DNA of 64,000 bases, taken from Bacteroidetes bacterium 47-18 (GTDB lineage Bacteria > Bacteroidota > Bacteroidia > Chitinophagales > Chitinophagaceae). Below the pieces are notes generated by a model that worked only from the letters and a program-made list of their open reading frames with translations, was not told the origin of the DNA and searched no databases. Position 1 is the first letter of the stretch, and each line of letters opens with the position of its first letter. The translations under genes were made by a program, and so were the position numbers. Below are positions 34,756 to 43,732 of this stretch, piece after piece. The stretch covers positions 1-64,000 of the forward strand of contig MKSF01000024.1 of NCBI GenBank assembly GCA_001897155.1. The letters run 5' to 3'.

Positions 34756-35853
34756 ATGGCATTAAAAGCAGGTATTGTAGGGCTTCCCAACGTTGGTAAG
34801 TCTACCTTATTCAATGCGGTAAGCAACAGCGCGAAAGCACAGGCAAGCAATTACAGATTCTGTACCATAGAGCCCAATGTCGGGCTGGTGAACGTACCGG
34901 ACGAAAGGCTGGACACCCTGGCTAAGATTGTCAATCCCGAACGGATATTACCTACTACCATTGAATTCGTGGACATCGCCGGCCTCGTGAAAGGTGCCGC
35001 CAAGGGAGAAGGTCTCGGCAATAAGTTCCTGGCCAATATCCGGGAGGTTGATGCCATCATCCACGTTATAAGATGCTTTGAGGACGATAATATTTTAAGG
35101 GACGAAGGCGCCATTAACCCGGTCGGCGACAAAGAGATCATAGATACGGAGCTGCAGCTGAAAGACCTGGAGAGCGTGGAAAAGAAGATCCAGCGCGTGG
35201 AAAAGCTCGCCAAGAACGATCCCAAGCAGAAAGCTATGCTGGATGTATTGCTGAAATGTAAGGACCATCTGGAAAAAGGGCTCAATATAAGAGCCTTACA
35301 ACTGGACGGCGAAGATGCGGCGGCCGTGGCCGACCTGTTCTTGCTGACACAGAAGCCCGTTTTATATGTAGCCAACGTTGATGAATCAGCGATCCTGACA
35401 GGTAACCGATTCAGCCAGGCGCTCCAGGATATGGCTAAGCAGGAAGGTGCGGAGGTGATCGTCATGAACAATAACATTGAAGCCCAGATCACGGAAATGG
35501 AAGACCCCGCGGACAAGGAGCTTTTCCTGGGTGAGTACGGCCTTACCGAACCCGGCCTTAACCGACTGATCCGCGCAGCCTACCAGCTCCTGAACCTGGC
35601 AACCTATTTTACAGCCGGCGTACAGGAAGTAAGGGCCTGGACCATACAGAAAGGCTGGAAAGCCCCCCAGGCTGCCGGTGTGATCCATACAGATTTTGAA
35701 AAAGGATTTATCAAGGCGGAAGTGATAGCGTACGCCGATTATGTAGAGCTGGGTGGTGAGAACGGCGCCAAGGAGAAAGGAAAATTAAGAATAGAGGGTA
35801 AAGAGTACGTAGTGGCTGACGGAGACGTCATGCACTTCCGTTTCAACGTATAA
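34756..35853 (+). CDS. ychF: Redox-regulated ATPase YchF
   Basis: A 365-residue Obg-family P-loop protein that prefers ATP and associates with ribosomes. Walker A is GLPNVGKST (residues 9-17), the switch region is VDIAGLVKGAAKGEGLGNKFL, and the NVDE nucleotide-specificity motif replaces NKxD. The C-terminal TGS domain includes GWKAPQAAGVIHTDFEKGFIKAEV. Length and motifs are normal. Confidence 0.97.
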   Translation: MALKAGIVGLPNVGKSTLFNAVSNSAKAQASNYRFCTIEPNVGLVNVPDERLDTLAKIVNPERILPTTIEFVDIAGLVKGAAKGEGLGNKFLANIREVDAIIHVIRCFEDDNILRDEGAINPVGDKEIIDTELQLKDLESVEKKIQRVEKLAKNDPKQKAMLDVLLKCKDHLEKGLNIRALQLDGEDAAAVADLFLLTQKPVLYVANVDESAILTGNRFSQALQDMAKQEGAEVIVMNNNIEAQITEMEDPADKELFLGEYGLTEPGLNRLIRAAYQLLNLATYFTAGVQEVRAWTIQKGWKAPQAAGVIHTDFEKGFIKAEVIAYADYVELGGENGAKEKGKLRIEGKEYVVADGDVMHFRFNV

Positions 35854-35869
35854 CCTGCTGTTTTCACAT

Positions 35870-35907
35870 AATAAAAATCCCCGGCAGGCCTGCCGGGGAT
35901 TTTTATT
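35870..35907. terminator. Bidirectional terminator between ychF and the M1 peptidase gene
   Basis: A perfect 38-base palindrome (19 + 19) with a GC-rich centre (CCCCGGCAGGCCTGCCGGGG) and A/T flanks gives a hairpin followed by a T-run on both strands. It lies between the ends of two convergent genes. Confidence 0.9.
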
Positions 35908-35930
35908 ATTGCAAAGCTCTATGGACAGCA

Positions 35931-37583
35931 CTACAGGAATTTTATATCTGCCAGGATATCTTCGGATAACCTTATCCATTCCGTATCCAGGTGCAGTTCC
36001 CGTACCGGCACCGGTTCAGTGCTTACCGTCACCCATACTTCCCTGCCGTCTGCATAGAGGAGCACAGGCATCCTGAAGCCGGGAACCGCATTATCCCAAT
36101 AGACAGCATAGCCTGCCGCGCTTTTTTCCAGGCACAGCACCGGTATCGCTGCCGTACGGAGATACTGGTCAAAAAATGCAGGGCTGATCACATTCCCCGT
36201 CCAATCCAGTAAAAAGCGCTCTATCGTCTTCCCGTCCACGATACGGTGCCTGAAAGTATCTGTCATCTGACGCAGCATGGCATAAAACCGTTCATCATCC
36301 CTCATAATGGTCCTTAAAGTATGGATCATAAAAGCTGACTTGTCATAATGGTCACCGCTGCCGCCATCGCACTGCCCGGGTGTCCCTTCCGGGGGAAGAT
36401 CATTGAGAATGATAGCGCGCTTGCCTCTCTGGTAGCTGTAAGCCTGCTCCTTCCCGAACAGGCATTCCGCCAGGATAGTTTCCGTATAGGACGTAAAGCC
36501 CTCCTGTATCCAGCTATAAGCTACATCCGAAGCAGTAATGCTGTTACCGAACCATTCGTGGCCGCTTTCGTGAACGATGATAAAATCAAACAGCAGCCCG
36601 ACGCCGGAACCGCTCCTGTCCTTACCGAGGTAGCCGTTCCCGTACCGGTTGCCGTATGCTATAGCACCCTGGTGCTCCATACCCAGGTAAGGCGCCTCCA
36701 CGATTTTAAACCCATCTGCATAAAAGGGGTAAGGCCCGATCTTTTGTTCAAAGCACTGCAGCATAGGCTGTACCTGCCTGAACTGTCTCCTGGCCCTGCC
36801 CTCATGACCGCTCAGGCAGTAATAGGTGATGGGCAGCCTGCCCTTTATGCCTTTATAGCTGCTCTTCATACGCGCATAATCCCCGATATAAAACGTGATA
36901 TTATACAGGTTGACCGGGTTGCGTACTTTCCAGGTAAAAGTAGTGGTCCTCTCCATTTCGTTGAATACCTGCTGATCCGGCATCCCGTTACCTACGGCTG
37001 TATAATATTCAGGCACCGTATAGGACAGGGTTACGCTGTCCGGCTCATCAAAAGGCACATCCTTGCAGGGAAACCATACCGAAGCGCCGATATCCTGGCA
37101 GGCTACCGCCCACCAATGCCGCCCGGCGCTGTCCCGAGCATATACCACACCGCCGTCCCAGGGCGCCCGGAGCGCCTCTGCAGGTTGTCCGCTGAATGAT
37201 AGTTGTAATGTAAAGCTCCCGGTACCGGCGGCATCAAAATCACCTTTGATATGGTAGCTGTGCCCGTTGATCCTGCTGAACGACAGCGGCCTCCTGTCCG
37301 CTCCGGCAAGCGTTGCACCGGTGAGCGTCATGGGTTCCTGCAGGTCTATCTGCAGCACACCCGGCGATTTGCCGACAACAGCAGCCCGGATGGTTACCTC
37401 CCCGTTGAGCTGCCGGCGGTCGAGATCAAAATTTACGGTCAGCCGGTATTCCCTGACATCCCACCAGGAACGCTCCCTGTTATCAGCGCAAGATATGCTC
37501 TCCTCCCCTGCCTGCGCCATACCATAAGCAGGACAAAAAGCAACGATCAATAAAAACAGTATTATTAAGACATTAAATCTCAT
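35931..37583 (-). CDS. M1-family metallopeptidase
   Basis: A 550-residue exported zinc aminopeptidase-like enzyme with signal peptide MRFNVLIILFLLIVAFCPAYGMAQA. The zinc motif is HESGHEW (His338, Glu339, His342) with the third ligand Glu361 exactly 18 residues further (WIQEGFTSY), the M1 HEXXH-X18-E pattern. The exopeptidase motif is GMEHQGAIAYG in place of GxMEN, as in several Bacteroidota M1 enzymes. It lacks the long C-terminal helical domain of classical aminopeptidase N, so it is a short form. ATG 37583 places the signal peptide at the N-terminus. Confidence 0.9.
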   Translation of the reverse strand: MRFNVLIILFLLIVAFCPAYGMAQAGEESISCADNRERSWWDVREYRLTVNFDLDRRQLNGEVTIRAAVVGKSPGVLQIDLQEPMTLTGATLAGADRRPLSFSRINGHSYHIKGDFDAAGTGSFTLQLSFSGQPAEALRAPWDGGVVYARDSAGRHWWAVACQDIGASVWFPCKDVPFDEPDSVTLSYTVPEYYTAVGNGMPDQQVFNEMERTTTFTWKVRNPVNLYNITFYIGDYARMKSSYKGIKGRLPITYYCLSGHEGRARRQFRQVQPMLQCFEQKIGPYPFYADGFKIVEAPYLGMEHQGAIAYGNRYGNGYLGKDRSGSGVGLLFDFIIVHESGHEWFGNSITASDVAYSWIQEGFTSYTETILAECLFGKEQAYSYQRGKRAIILNDLPPEGTPGQCDGGSGDHYDKSAFMIHTLRTIMRDDERFYAMLRQMTDTFRHRIVDGKTIERFLLDWTGNVISPAFFDQYLRTAAIPVLCLEKSAAGYAVYWDNAVPGFRMPVLLYADGREVWVTVSTEPVPVRELHLDTEWIRLSEDILADIKFL

Positions 37584-38115
37584 AACCGAAATTACATAAT
37601 ACCGCTGAAAGGCAGTTACCATTGTATACAATTTCAATTATCCGGTGTTGATACTCGCCTATGGCTACAGCGCCATTATGAGCAATGTGAAGCTGTCATC
37701 AATGAAAAACTATAGCTACTGTATGACATTCCAGCTCATCAAAGAAAGAAGCCCTACAAAGATTGAAGTTTCCCGAAGGTGTTTATTATGTAATTAAGGT
37801 GTTTCTTATAATTAATGACTATCCGCTTATGGAAACAATCTTTTATTACAGGTACATTTAATCTCGATGTGCCCTCTATGCGGTTCAGAGACCGATTGAC
37901 TATAAAGGAACTGAGGGTGTTGGTCATTCCGAACGGATGTGAGGAATCTCCTCATACCGGTTAGCAGCATCCTGAATCTTCTATTTGAAAGCTTTGTTGC
38001 CTATATGTAGATAGTCAGTTAATTTGAAGAAACAGTCATTTCGAACCGAGAAAGTTAATGCTGTATTTTCTCTATTCGCAAACCTGCCGCAAGATCCAGG
38101 CAATGCTAAAAAAGA

Positions 38116-38141
38116 ATAAGGCAGCATTACTGCTGCCTTAT
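38116..38141 (-). terminator. Orphan intrinsic terminator (minus strand)
   Basis: ATAAGGCAGCA / TGCTGCCTTAT with loop TTAC, followed on the minus strand by TCTTTTTTTAGC. No minus-strand gene ends just before it, because the transposase has its own terminator at 38419-38456. Confidence 0.65.
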
Positions 38142-38252
38142 CTGTCCGGTCGCGGCAACTGGACAGAGTTCGAACCAATTTTTAGATGATTTACTTGAAA
38201 TACAAAAGTTTGTAGATATGAATAAGTAGCAGTTTTCGCAAAAAACCTTCTG

Positions 38253-38282
38253 AATCCGTACTTGAATTAACAAGTACGGATT
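38253..38282 (+). terminator. Orphan intrinsic terminator (plus strand)
   Basis: A perfect 12-bp stem AATCCGTACTTG / CAAGTACGGATT with loop AATTAA, followed by TTTTTATT. No intact plus-strand gene precedes it. A short open frame ending at 38229 (tail QFLDDLLEIQKFVDMNK) could be the last trace of one. Confidence 0.75.
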
Positions 38283-38359
38283 TTTTTATTTTAATAGATA
38301 AAATATAGTGAGCTTGTTATAGTTATTTAGGGACGTAACATTTTTTTCTTGAATTATCC

Positions 38360-38472
38360 TTGTAGCATTTGTAGCATTTGAACAAAATATGAGTTAAAGC
38401 ATTGATTATAAATTAAAAAACCTTGCTACAAAGGATTTTTCTATTGTAGCAAGGTTGTAGCAATTTGTAGCA
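38360..38472. repeat. Iterated TTGTAGCA motif cluster
   Basis: TTGTAGCA occurs in direct orientation at 38360, 38369 (with one extra T), 38444, 38455 and 38465, and once inverted at 38424-38431. The cluster lies just past the 3' end of the transposase-fusion gene and partly builds its terminator. Iterons of this kind could be binding sites for the encoded transposase or its repeat domain. Confidence 0.6.
38419..38456 (-). terminator. Intrinsic terminator of the transposase-fusion gene
   Basis: A perfect 13-bp stem AACCTTGCTACAA / TTGTAGCAAGGTT with a 12-base loop, followed on the minus strand by TTTTTTAATTT. It lies 39 bases past the gene's stop. Confidence 0.8.
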
Positions 38473-38494
38473 AATTAATTAATGTTAGAATAGG

Positions 38495-41400
38495 TTATTG
38501 TCCCAGGAAATCTTTAAAGCTTATCCAGCTTCCCATCCTGGTGTAATGCGTCTTTGGGTCTCTTGGGATGTCGGAAGGAATACTTCCCTTCTTGCATAAG
38601 GAGATGAAAGTATTCTTTGACCGGATTTGTAAAGGTGCTAATAATGCTTTAGCCTCCTCATAGCTTCGGAATATTTTGTGCTGATTGGCAATGCGGTCTG
38701 TGCCCAGGAACTTGCCCCAACCTTCAAACTCCCGATAAGCCTTATCTGGTGCAGCAGGTATCATCGCCGGGCGTTCTCCCGACTTACTCCATTGTATGTA
38801 GGCTTCCCAGCCCTGGATACCTATAGCCTGTACATAAGCTTTGGCCTGGTCATAGGACATCTTTTTCTTTCTTTGGTTCGGGATATTGCCTGTGCCTAAC
38901 CAGTCGCCTAAGCCACTCCAACCGGAATGTTTATACACTTTTGCCGGCTCGTGCGGTATAGTCTTGGGGCGCTTTTTACTCTTCAGCCAGATACGATACT
39001 CATCACTATTTTTCAGTCCTAAACGCCGCATATAAGTACGGGCTTTCTCAAATGGCCAGAAGCTGGAGCCTGCCCAATCTGCCCAGTTTACCCAGCCTGT
39101 GTCTTTATACACCTTTTCCGGGTGAAGTGGAATGAAATGCGGCCGCTTACCGGATTGCTCCCATATTATCCATTCAGAATGTTTTTCCATTTTCAGCCTG
39201 TGTACATATTGCCTTGCCTGGTTGAAAGGCAGGTAGCCGGGCAAAACACCGGGATGTACATTTTCCCAGATACCCGACTTGCGCCGCAGGAAGCTCAGGA
39301 AGCGGATGTTGCGGTAACGGCAGGTTTGGGCCAGACTGAGCATTTTCAGGTATTCCCTTAATCCTTTTTCTCCTATCATTCCTTTTACGCCTCTTCTGTA
39401 TTGTGCAAAAGCTTTTACCGCAGCTTCCGCATTGTTATTATTCCAGGGTACGCCGTCGTATTGGAGAAATGTCCACAATTGCTGCCAGTGTTTTTGAAAG
39501 CGTTTGACACATTTAGTGGCCAGTTCGCTTTTGTAGAGGACTTCGACAAAACGTTGCCGGAAGTATTCAGTGTCTTTAAGGTGTTTTTTAAGATGTACCT
39601 GTTTCAATCCATAACAGTCAATGGTGGTAATGATTGTACGAAGCAGCTCATTAAATCCTGTTACAAGGGTTTTATACTCTTCATCAAAAGGGTTTTTAAA
39701 AAGGTCGTCATTCAAATCCCTGACCAGGTGTATCAGGCATTTCTGCCGGGTTACCGGTAAGGATTCGTAAGCAGGGAAAAAGTCGGTAACGATAATGCCT
39801 TTATAATCTTTCAGCCATTCGTGTAAAAAGCTGCCTTCTCTCGTATCGGTATAATGGTAGCAGACGGTATGTGCCGTAGCAAAGACCCAAACGTAACCGC
39901 TTTTATGCTCCAGTTGTACCGAGGTTTCGTCAATATGGACAACAGGGCTGTGCAGGATAATTTCCCGGATATACTTTGCTTCGGGTTCCCATTGCTGCCA
40001 CCATTTTTGTTTGCGCATTACCAGGTACATCGGGCTTATCCAGATACCAAACTGTTCCTGCATCATACTGCTGATAAGGTAGTTGCTGATGTTGTAATTG
40101 ATATAGAGATAAGTAACATAGGCAAACAGGTTATCACCGTATTGTGTGCGCCGGAGTACCTGGTCGTTATACTGGTACCTGCATTGACTACATACTGATT
40201 TTGTTCCAATGTATGCTATGATGTGTTGCCTGATACCGGTAGCGGTAAATTTAAGGTCTGTTTGTACCACCTTTCTTTTCTGCTTATAGTGATATACCTT
40301 AGAAGCACCACATTTAGGGCATTCCGTTAAAGGAATTAAGGTAACGGTTTCGTGTACCTTAGCCGGCTGCCAGACCGGTGTTCCCTTTTTACCCGGCTTG
40401 GGATTGGGTATGGTTGCTGCAGCAGCAGATAATGATTCTTTATTGCGCCAGTAAATTTTGGAACGCTGGTAATCAAAATAAGCGGCTTTACTGATGAACT
40501 GGAAATCATCGCCCAGCTCAGGGTTATTCTGGAATTTATACAGGCTTTGCTTTTTCATTTCTGCAACCTGCTGTATATTTTCCTGTATGGTTCCTTTTGC
40601 CAGGTGTGTGAACCATTCTTTTACTATAAGCAAGGCTTTACAGTCGTCCAGGTTATAGCGGATAAGCGTTTCTTTAACAGCCTGGTCCCGGTTAGCTTCC
40701 CAATCTTTGCGCCAGTGTATACTTTGCTTACCGTCTGCAATTGTATTGTTCCATTTAAAGCCGAGCCAGCCAGCTAATTCTTTTAGCCCGTTGCCGTAAA
40801 CCGGCGGATATACGTGTGTTCGTGAAATACTCAATAGGTTGAATAATCCTGGCAGTAAAGCTGTCACTTCATTTTCAAGCTCCGGGTATTTCTTTTGTAC
40901 CGCTTGGAGGCTTTTGGTTTCATAGCTGCCGTAATGGTAAATGGTCGCTTCGGGATATTGTTTCAATAGGTCCAAAAGTTGAACAAAGATTTCCTTTTCT
41001 GCCTGGGGTGTATCTGCCCAGAAAGAGTAAGACGTGTTTGCCCCGTCTTCGGTTACAATAATTACTCCTGCCAGGTATACCCAATGCTCCTCCGGCAGTC
41101 CTTCAAAATCTATGTAAATGGAAACCGGTGTTTCTTTTACCTCGGGTGGATAAAGGACAAAGGTCTTGTGTTCTGTTATGGCCAGCGCCTTGAGTTCCCA
41201 CAGATAATGAGTAGCTGCCTGCGGGTGTCTCCTGCGGCGGCGTGGCCGGAAGAGGTGTGCAAGCTGTTGAATAGAGTAAACCCCTTTCTTGTGAAATTTA
41301 AGTATCACTTTGGGTGGTATTCCTGCCAGCAGGCTGATACAGTTCCTTTCGTTCAGCTTTTGGTAGCACGCATCCTGGAAGCGACAGTCCGGGCAATGGG

Positions 41401-41746
41401 CATTTTTATAAAAAGGGGGTGGAACATCTTTGCTGATAATATCCAGGGTGTCGTTTAGCAGCTTCCGGGCTTTAGGGGAGTTCAGCCTTAGTTTCAGCGT
41501 TTCCGGTTGACCATTGGCATATACGATTTTAATCTGTTGAACACTTGTTGATTCAAAATGCCGGGAGCATAGTGCTGTAAGTACTAATTTATCTCCGGGT
41601 GTAAGGGATTGAACAGGTAGTTGAAGGGGTGTATTAAAATCAACAGGCGATGCTAATGGTACAGTATGCTTAGACAGCTGCCAGGCTTTATAGTGGCAGT
41701 GTAGCATCGCCTGTAGTAGCTTCCAATCTGGCTGTACCTGTGACAT
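38495..41746 (-). CDS. Cas4/RecB-like Fe-S region + DEDD exonuclease + IS66-type transposase + integrase repeats fusion
   Basis: One uninterrupted 1083-residue frame. Residues 1-135: Cas4/TM0106-like, with Cys17 (LHCHYKAW) and the triplet Cys118/121/127 (CPDCRFQDAC) able to form the iron-sulfur staple, but the nuclease core with the D and E-x-K residues appears lost. Residues 136-170: helix-hairpin-helix-like. Residues 205-380: RNase H-like DEDD exonuclease (YIDFEG Asp213/Glu215, HYGSYE, YNLDDC Asp367/368). Residues 476-522: two CxxC pairs, zinc ribbon. Residues 530-825: IS66-type DDE core with Asp606 (HIDETSV), Asp655 (VTDFFPAY) and Glu774 (NNNAEAAVKAF). Residues 840-1082: four repeats of about 55 residues with the pattern A..Y...LG...W..W..SGKRP..IP..P...Y...GW..W.DWLG, like the phage-integrase repeat unit. 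Codon use is AT-richer than upstream genes. No convincing terminal inverted repeats were found. Confidence 0.85.
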   Translation of the reverse strand: MSQVQPDWKLLQAMLHCHYKAWQLSKHTVPLASPVDFNTPLQLPVQSLTPGDKLVLTALCSRHFESTSVQQIKIVYANGQPETLKLRLNSPKARKLLNDTLDIISKDVPPPFYKNAHCPDCRFQDACYQKLNERNCISLLAGIPPKVILKFHKKGVYSIQQLAHLFRPRRRRRHPQAATHYLWELKALAITEHKTFVLYPPEVKETPVSIYIDFEGLPEEHWVYLAGVIIVTEDGANTSYSFWADTPQAEKEIFVQLLDLLKQYPEATIYHYGSYETKSLQAVQKKYPELENEVTALLPGLFNLLSISRTHVYPPVYGNGLKELAGWLGFKWNNTIADGKQSIHWRKDWEANRDQAVKETLIRYNLDDCKALLIVKEWFTHLAKGTIQENIQQVAEMKKQSLYKFQNNPELGDDFQFISKAAYFDYQRSKIYWRNKESLSAAAATIPNPKPGKKGTPVWQPAKVHETVTLIPLTECPKCGASKVYHYKQKRKVVQTDLKFTATGIRQHIIAYIGTKSVCSQCRYQYNDQVLRRTQYGDNLFAYVTYLYINYNISNYLISSMMQEQFGIWISPMYLVMRKQKWWQQWEPEAKYIREIILHSPVVHIDETSVQLEHKSGYVWVFATAHTVCYHYTDTREGSFLHEWLKDYKGIIVTDFFPAYESLPVTRQKCLIHLVRDLNDDLFKNPFDEEYKTLVTGFNELLRTIITTIDCYGLKQVHLKKHLKDTEYFRQRFVEVLYKSELATKCVKRFQKHWQQLWTFLQYDGVPWNNNNAEAAVKAFAQYRRGVKGMIGEKGLREYLKMLSLAQTCRYRNIRFLSFLRRKSGIWENVHPGVLPGYLPFNQARQYVHRLKMEKHSEWIIWEQSGKRPHFIPLHPEKVYKDTGWVNWADWAGSSFWPFEKARTYMRRLGLKNSDEYRIWLKSKKRPKTIPHEPAKVYKHSGWSGLGDWLGTGNIPNQRKKKMSYDQAKAYVQAIGIQGWEAYIQWSKSGERPAMIPAAPDKAYREFEGWGKFLGTDRIANQHKIFRSYEEAKALLAPLQIRSKNTFISLCKKGSIPSDIPRDPKTHYTRMGSWISFKDFLGQ

Positions 41747-42081
41747 ACTGCATATTTTAGTAAATCAATGACAGGATTTTTCTTTACTGTAAAGTTACAA
41801 ATACTTGCAGCAATGGTAACTTAAGGAGTACGTGCGTGTACTCTGTAAAGAATTTGATTGGCTACAAGGTTGTCCAACTTTATAGCAAAAGGCAGAAATT
41901 GTCTTATATTACTTACACGCTCCAAAGTAAAATATCAATATTTATATTCAAAAACATTATAAGCCTTTTTATGTTTTTAGTATAGAAGTACCATTTTCAT
42001 TCATTCCAGTAAGCGACAGATATATAAAAATCAAAAAACTGAATAAGCTATCTTTGTAGATTAGACAATTTTTTATATTAA
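41747..42081. other. Divergent intergenic region between transposase fusion and nhaA
   Basis: 335 AT-rich bases. It contains a small inverted repeat GAGTAC/GTACTC near 41829-41846, a single TTGTAGCC-like motif inverted near 41873, and the nhaA promoter element at 42049-42056. I see no coding sequence and no clear IS end. Confidence 0.5.
42049..42056 (+). promoter_or_regulatory. Bacteroidota -7 promoter element of nhaA
   Basis: TATCTTTG is an exact TAnnTTTG match 26 bases before the nhaA ATG. Confidence 0.5.
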
Positions 42082-43419
42082 ATGAGCAATCAAAGAAGCT
42101 ACCCGATTGATAAAGTAGTCAGACCCATTCAGAAATTCATTCAACAGGAAAAATCCGGGGGACTTGTATTAGGTATCAGTGTAATTGTAGCCTTAATTCT
42201 TGCCAATTCTCCCTGGCATAATGAATACCATCATTTCTTTGAACACGAATTAGGCTTCCGGTTTGATGGAAAAACTTACCTGGAATACAGTATTCACCAT
42301 TGGATAAACGACGGGTTAATGGCCATCTTCTTTTTTGTAGTAGGGTTAGAACTCAAAAGAGAAATTGTAGCAGGGGAATTATCCAATCCCCGTAAAGCTA
42401 TGCTGCCCATTTTTGCTGCACTGGGAGGTATGTTAGTGCCTGCCCTGATATATTTTGGTTTTAATTCAAGTGGAGATGTAAATAGCGGCTGGGGCATTCC
42501 TATGGCTACAGATATCGCATTTGCCTTGGGAGTATTGTATCTGTTGGGTAACCGTATACCACTGGCATTAAAAGTTTTCCTGACCGCATTGGCTATTGTA
42601 GACGACTTAGGAGCTGTTTTAGTGATTGCTTTTTTCTATACTTCCGATATTTCTGTTATGAATTTAGCCATAGGCTTAATTTTTCTTTTGGTAATGTATA
42701 TCGGTAATAAAATGGGGGTAAGAAGTATCATTTTCTATGCCTTGCTGGGCATAGGTGGTGTATGGACGGCATTTCTACTGTCCGGTGTTCACGCTACAAT
42801 CGCATCTGTGCTGGCCGCATTTACCATACCTGCCGATGTAAAAATTAAGGAAAATGTTTTTATAGCAAGAATTAAAAAACACCTGGCTCAGTTTTCTAAT
42901 GCGGACCCTAACGACCAGACACCAACTTTAACCAACGAGCAACTGCATATCCTGGAAAAAGTTAATATGGATACGGATAAAGCTATTCCGCCTTTACAGA
43001 AGCTGGAACACGCAATGCACCCCTTCGTTACATTTGTGATTATCCCGGTTTTTGCATTGGCCAATGCGGGGGTATCTGTTTTAGATATAGATATGAATGA
43101 ACTATTCAGCACAAATGTTGCTGTTGGCGTTGCATTAGGGCTATTAATCGGAAAAGTTTTGGGGGTAGTAGGCTTTACCTGGCTATGTGTAAAAATGAAA
43201 ATTGCTCCTTTTCCGGACGGAATGAATATAAAAAATCTTTTAGGTATCGGGCTGCTGGCATCTATTGGCTTTACAATGTCGTTATTTATTACGCAATTAG
43301 CTTTTACACACGAAGCGTATAGAGTACAAGCGAAAATCGGCATTTTTGTCGCCTCCATCATTGGCGGCATATTGGGATATATAGTATTGAGCAGGCAGGG
43401 TAAGAAACAGCAAACATAA
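42082..43419 (+). CDS. nhaA: Na+/H+ antiporter NhaA
   Basis: A 445-residue, roughly 12-helix inner-membrane antiporter that expels Na+ in exchange for H+ and regulates internal pH. Signatures are GLVLGISVIVALILANSPW near the N-terminus, FFFVVGLELKREIVAGELS, GIPMATDIAFALGVL and ALAIVDDLGAVLVIA containing the paired ion-binding Asp residues. It is longer than E. coli NhaA (388) because of a hydrophilic loop near residues 255-310. It is the first gene of the ion-homeostasis cluster. Confidence 0.96.
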   Translation: MSNQRSYPIDKVVRPIQKFIQQEKSGGLVLGISVIVALILANSPWHNEYHHFFEHELGFRFDGKTYLEYSIHHWINDGLMAIFFFVVGLELKREIVAGELSNPRKAMLPIFAALGGMLVPALIYFGFNSSGDVNSGWGIPMATDIAFALGVLYLLGNRIPLALKVFLTALAIVDDLGAVLVIAFFYTSDISVMNLAIGLIFLLVMYIGNKMGVRSIIFYALLGIGGVWTAFLLSGVHATIASVLAAFTIPADVKIKENVFIARIKKHLAQFSNADPNDQTPTLTNEQLHILEKVNMDTDKAIPPLQKLEHAMHPFVTFVIIPVFALANAGVSVLDIDMNELFSTNVAVGVALGLLIGKVLGVVGFTWLCVKMKIAPFPDGMNIKNLLGIGLLASIGFTMSLFITQLAFTHEAYRVQAKIGIFVASIIGGILGYIVLSRQGKKQQT

Positions 43420-43461
43420 GTCTGCAGTTTTACCAGCAACCACAATTAAATCATATGCACA

Positions 43462-43695
43462 ATGCCTTCAAAAAAATCTGAAATAATAGACGGTCTGACC
43501 ATAAAATATCACGCCAATGGTAAAACAATCTGGTCTAAAGGAAAAATTATAGATGGCCTGGCTGAGGGATACTGGGAATGGTACAGGATAGACGGAACTA
43601 TTAAACGTTCGGGACATTTTAAGTCGGGAGAGCCTGTCGGCGAATGGATAACTTATGATGCAAAAGGATTAGTTTATAAGAAGACACAAAAATAG
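43462..43695 (+). CDS. Small YwqK/MORN-like repeat protein
   Basis: A 77-residue protein made of about three beta-hairpin repeats of the type DGLTIKYHANGKTIWSKGKI, DGLAEGYWEWYRIDGTIKRSGHF and SGEPVGEWITYDAKG. This is the pattern of MORN and YwqK-family repeats. YwqK is named as an antitoxin in Bacillus, but no toxin partner is visible here and most such small proteins have unknown roles. It lies 42 bases after nhaA on the same strand. Confidence 0.75.
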   Translation: MPSKKSEIIDGLTIKYHANGKTIWSKGKIIDGLAEGYWEWYRIDGTIKRSGHFKSGEPVGEWITYDAKGLVYKKTQK

Positions 43696-43732
43696 TGGTA
43701 CAACGTTGAAAAGCTGATTAAAATAGTATGCT

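Larger units (their letters stand above)
37584..38494. other. Intergenic stretch with repeat motifs and orphan terminators
   Basis: About 910 bases with no gene I can support. Contents are: a Bacteroidota-type dispersed motif near 37924-37952 (GGTCATTCCGAACGGATGTG and GAGGAATCTC); a related GTCATTTCGAAC-like copy near 38034; a minus-strand terminator at 38116-38141; a plus-strand terminator at 38253-38282; and GTAGCA repeats from 38360. Between the terminators is TTCGAA-containing sequence like a tRNA T-loop, but no tRNA folds. This is the junction between the GC-richer chromosome and the AT-rich accessory region, so it may hold remnants of an insertion. Confidence 0.5.

Noticed and set aside
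38140-38185. Possible tRNA (TTCGAA loop-like sequence)
   Set aside because: No T-stem, anticodon arm or acceptor stem can be paired around it on either strand. At most it is an attachment-site remnant.
42005-42020. GTAAGCG sequence resembling an IS66 terminal repeat
   Set aside because: Its orientation points away from the transposase gene and no matching inverted copy was found on the far side near 38200-38360.
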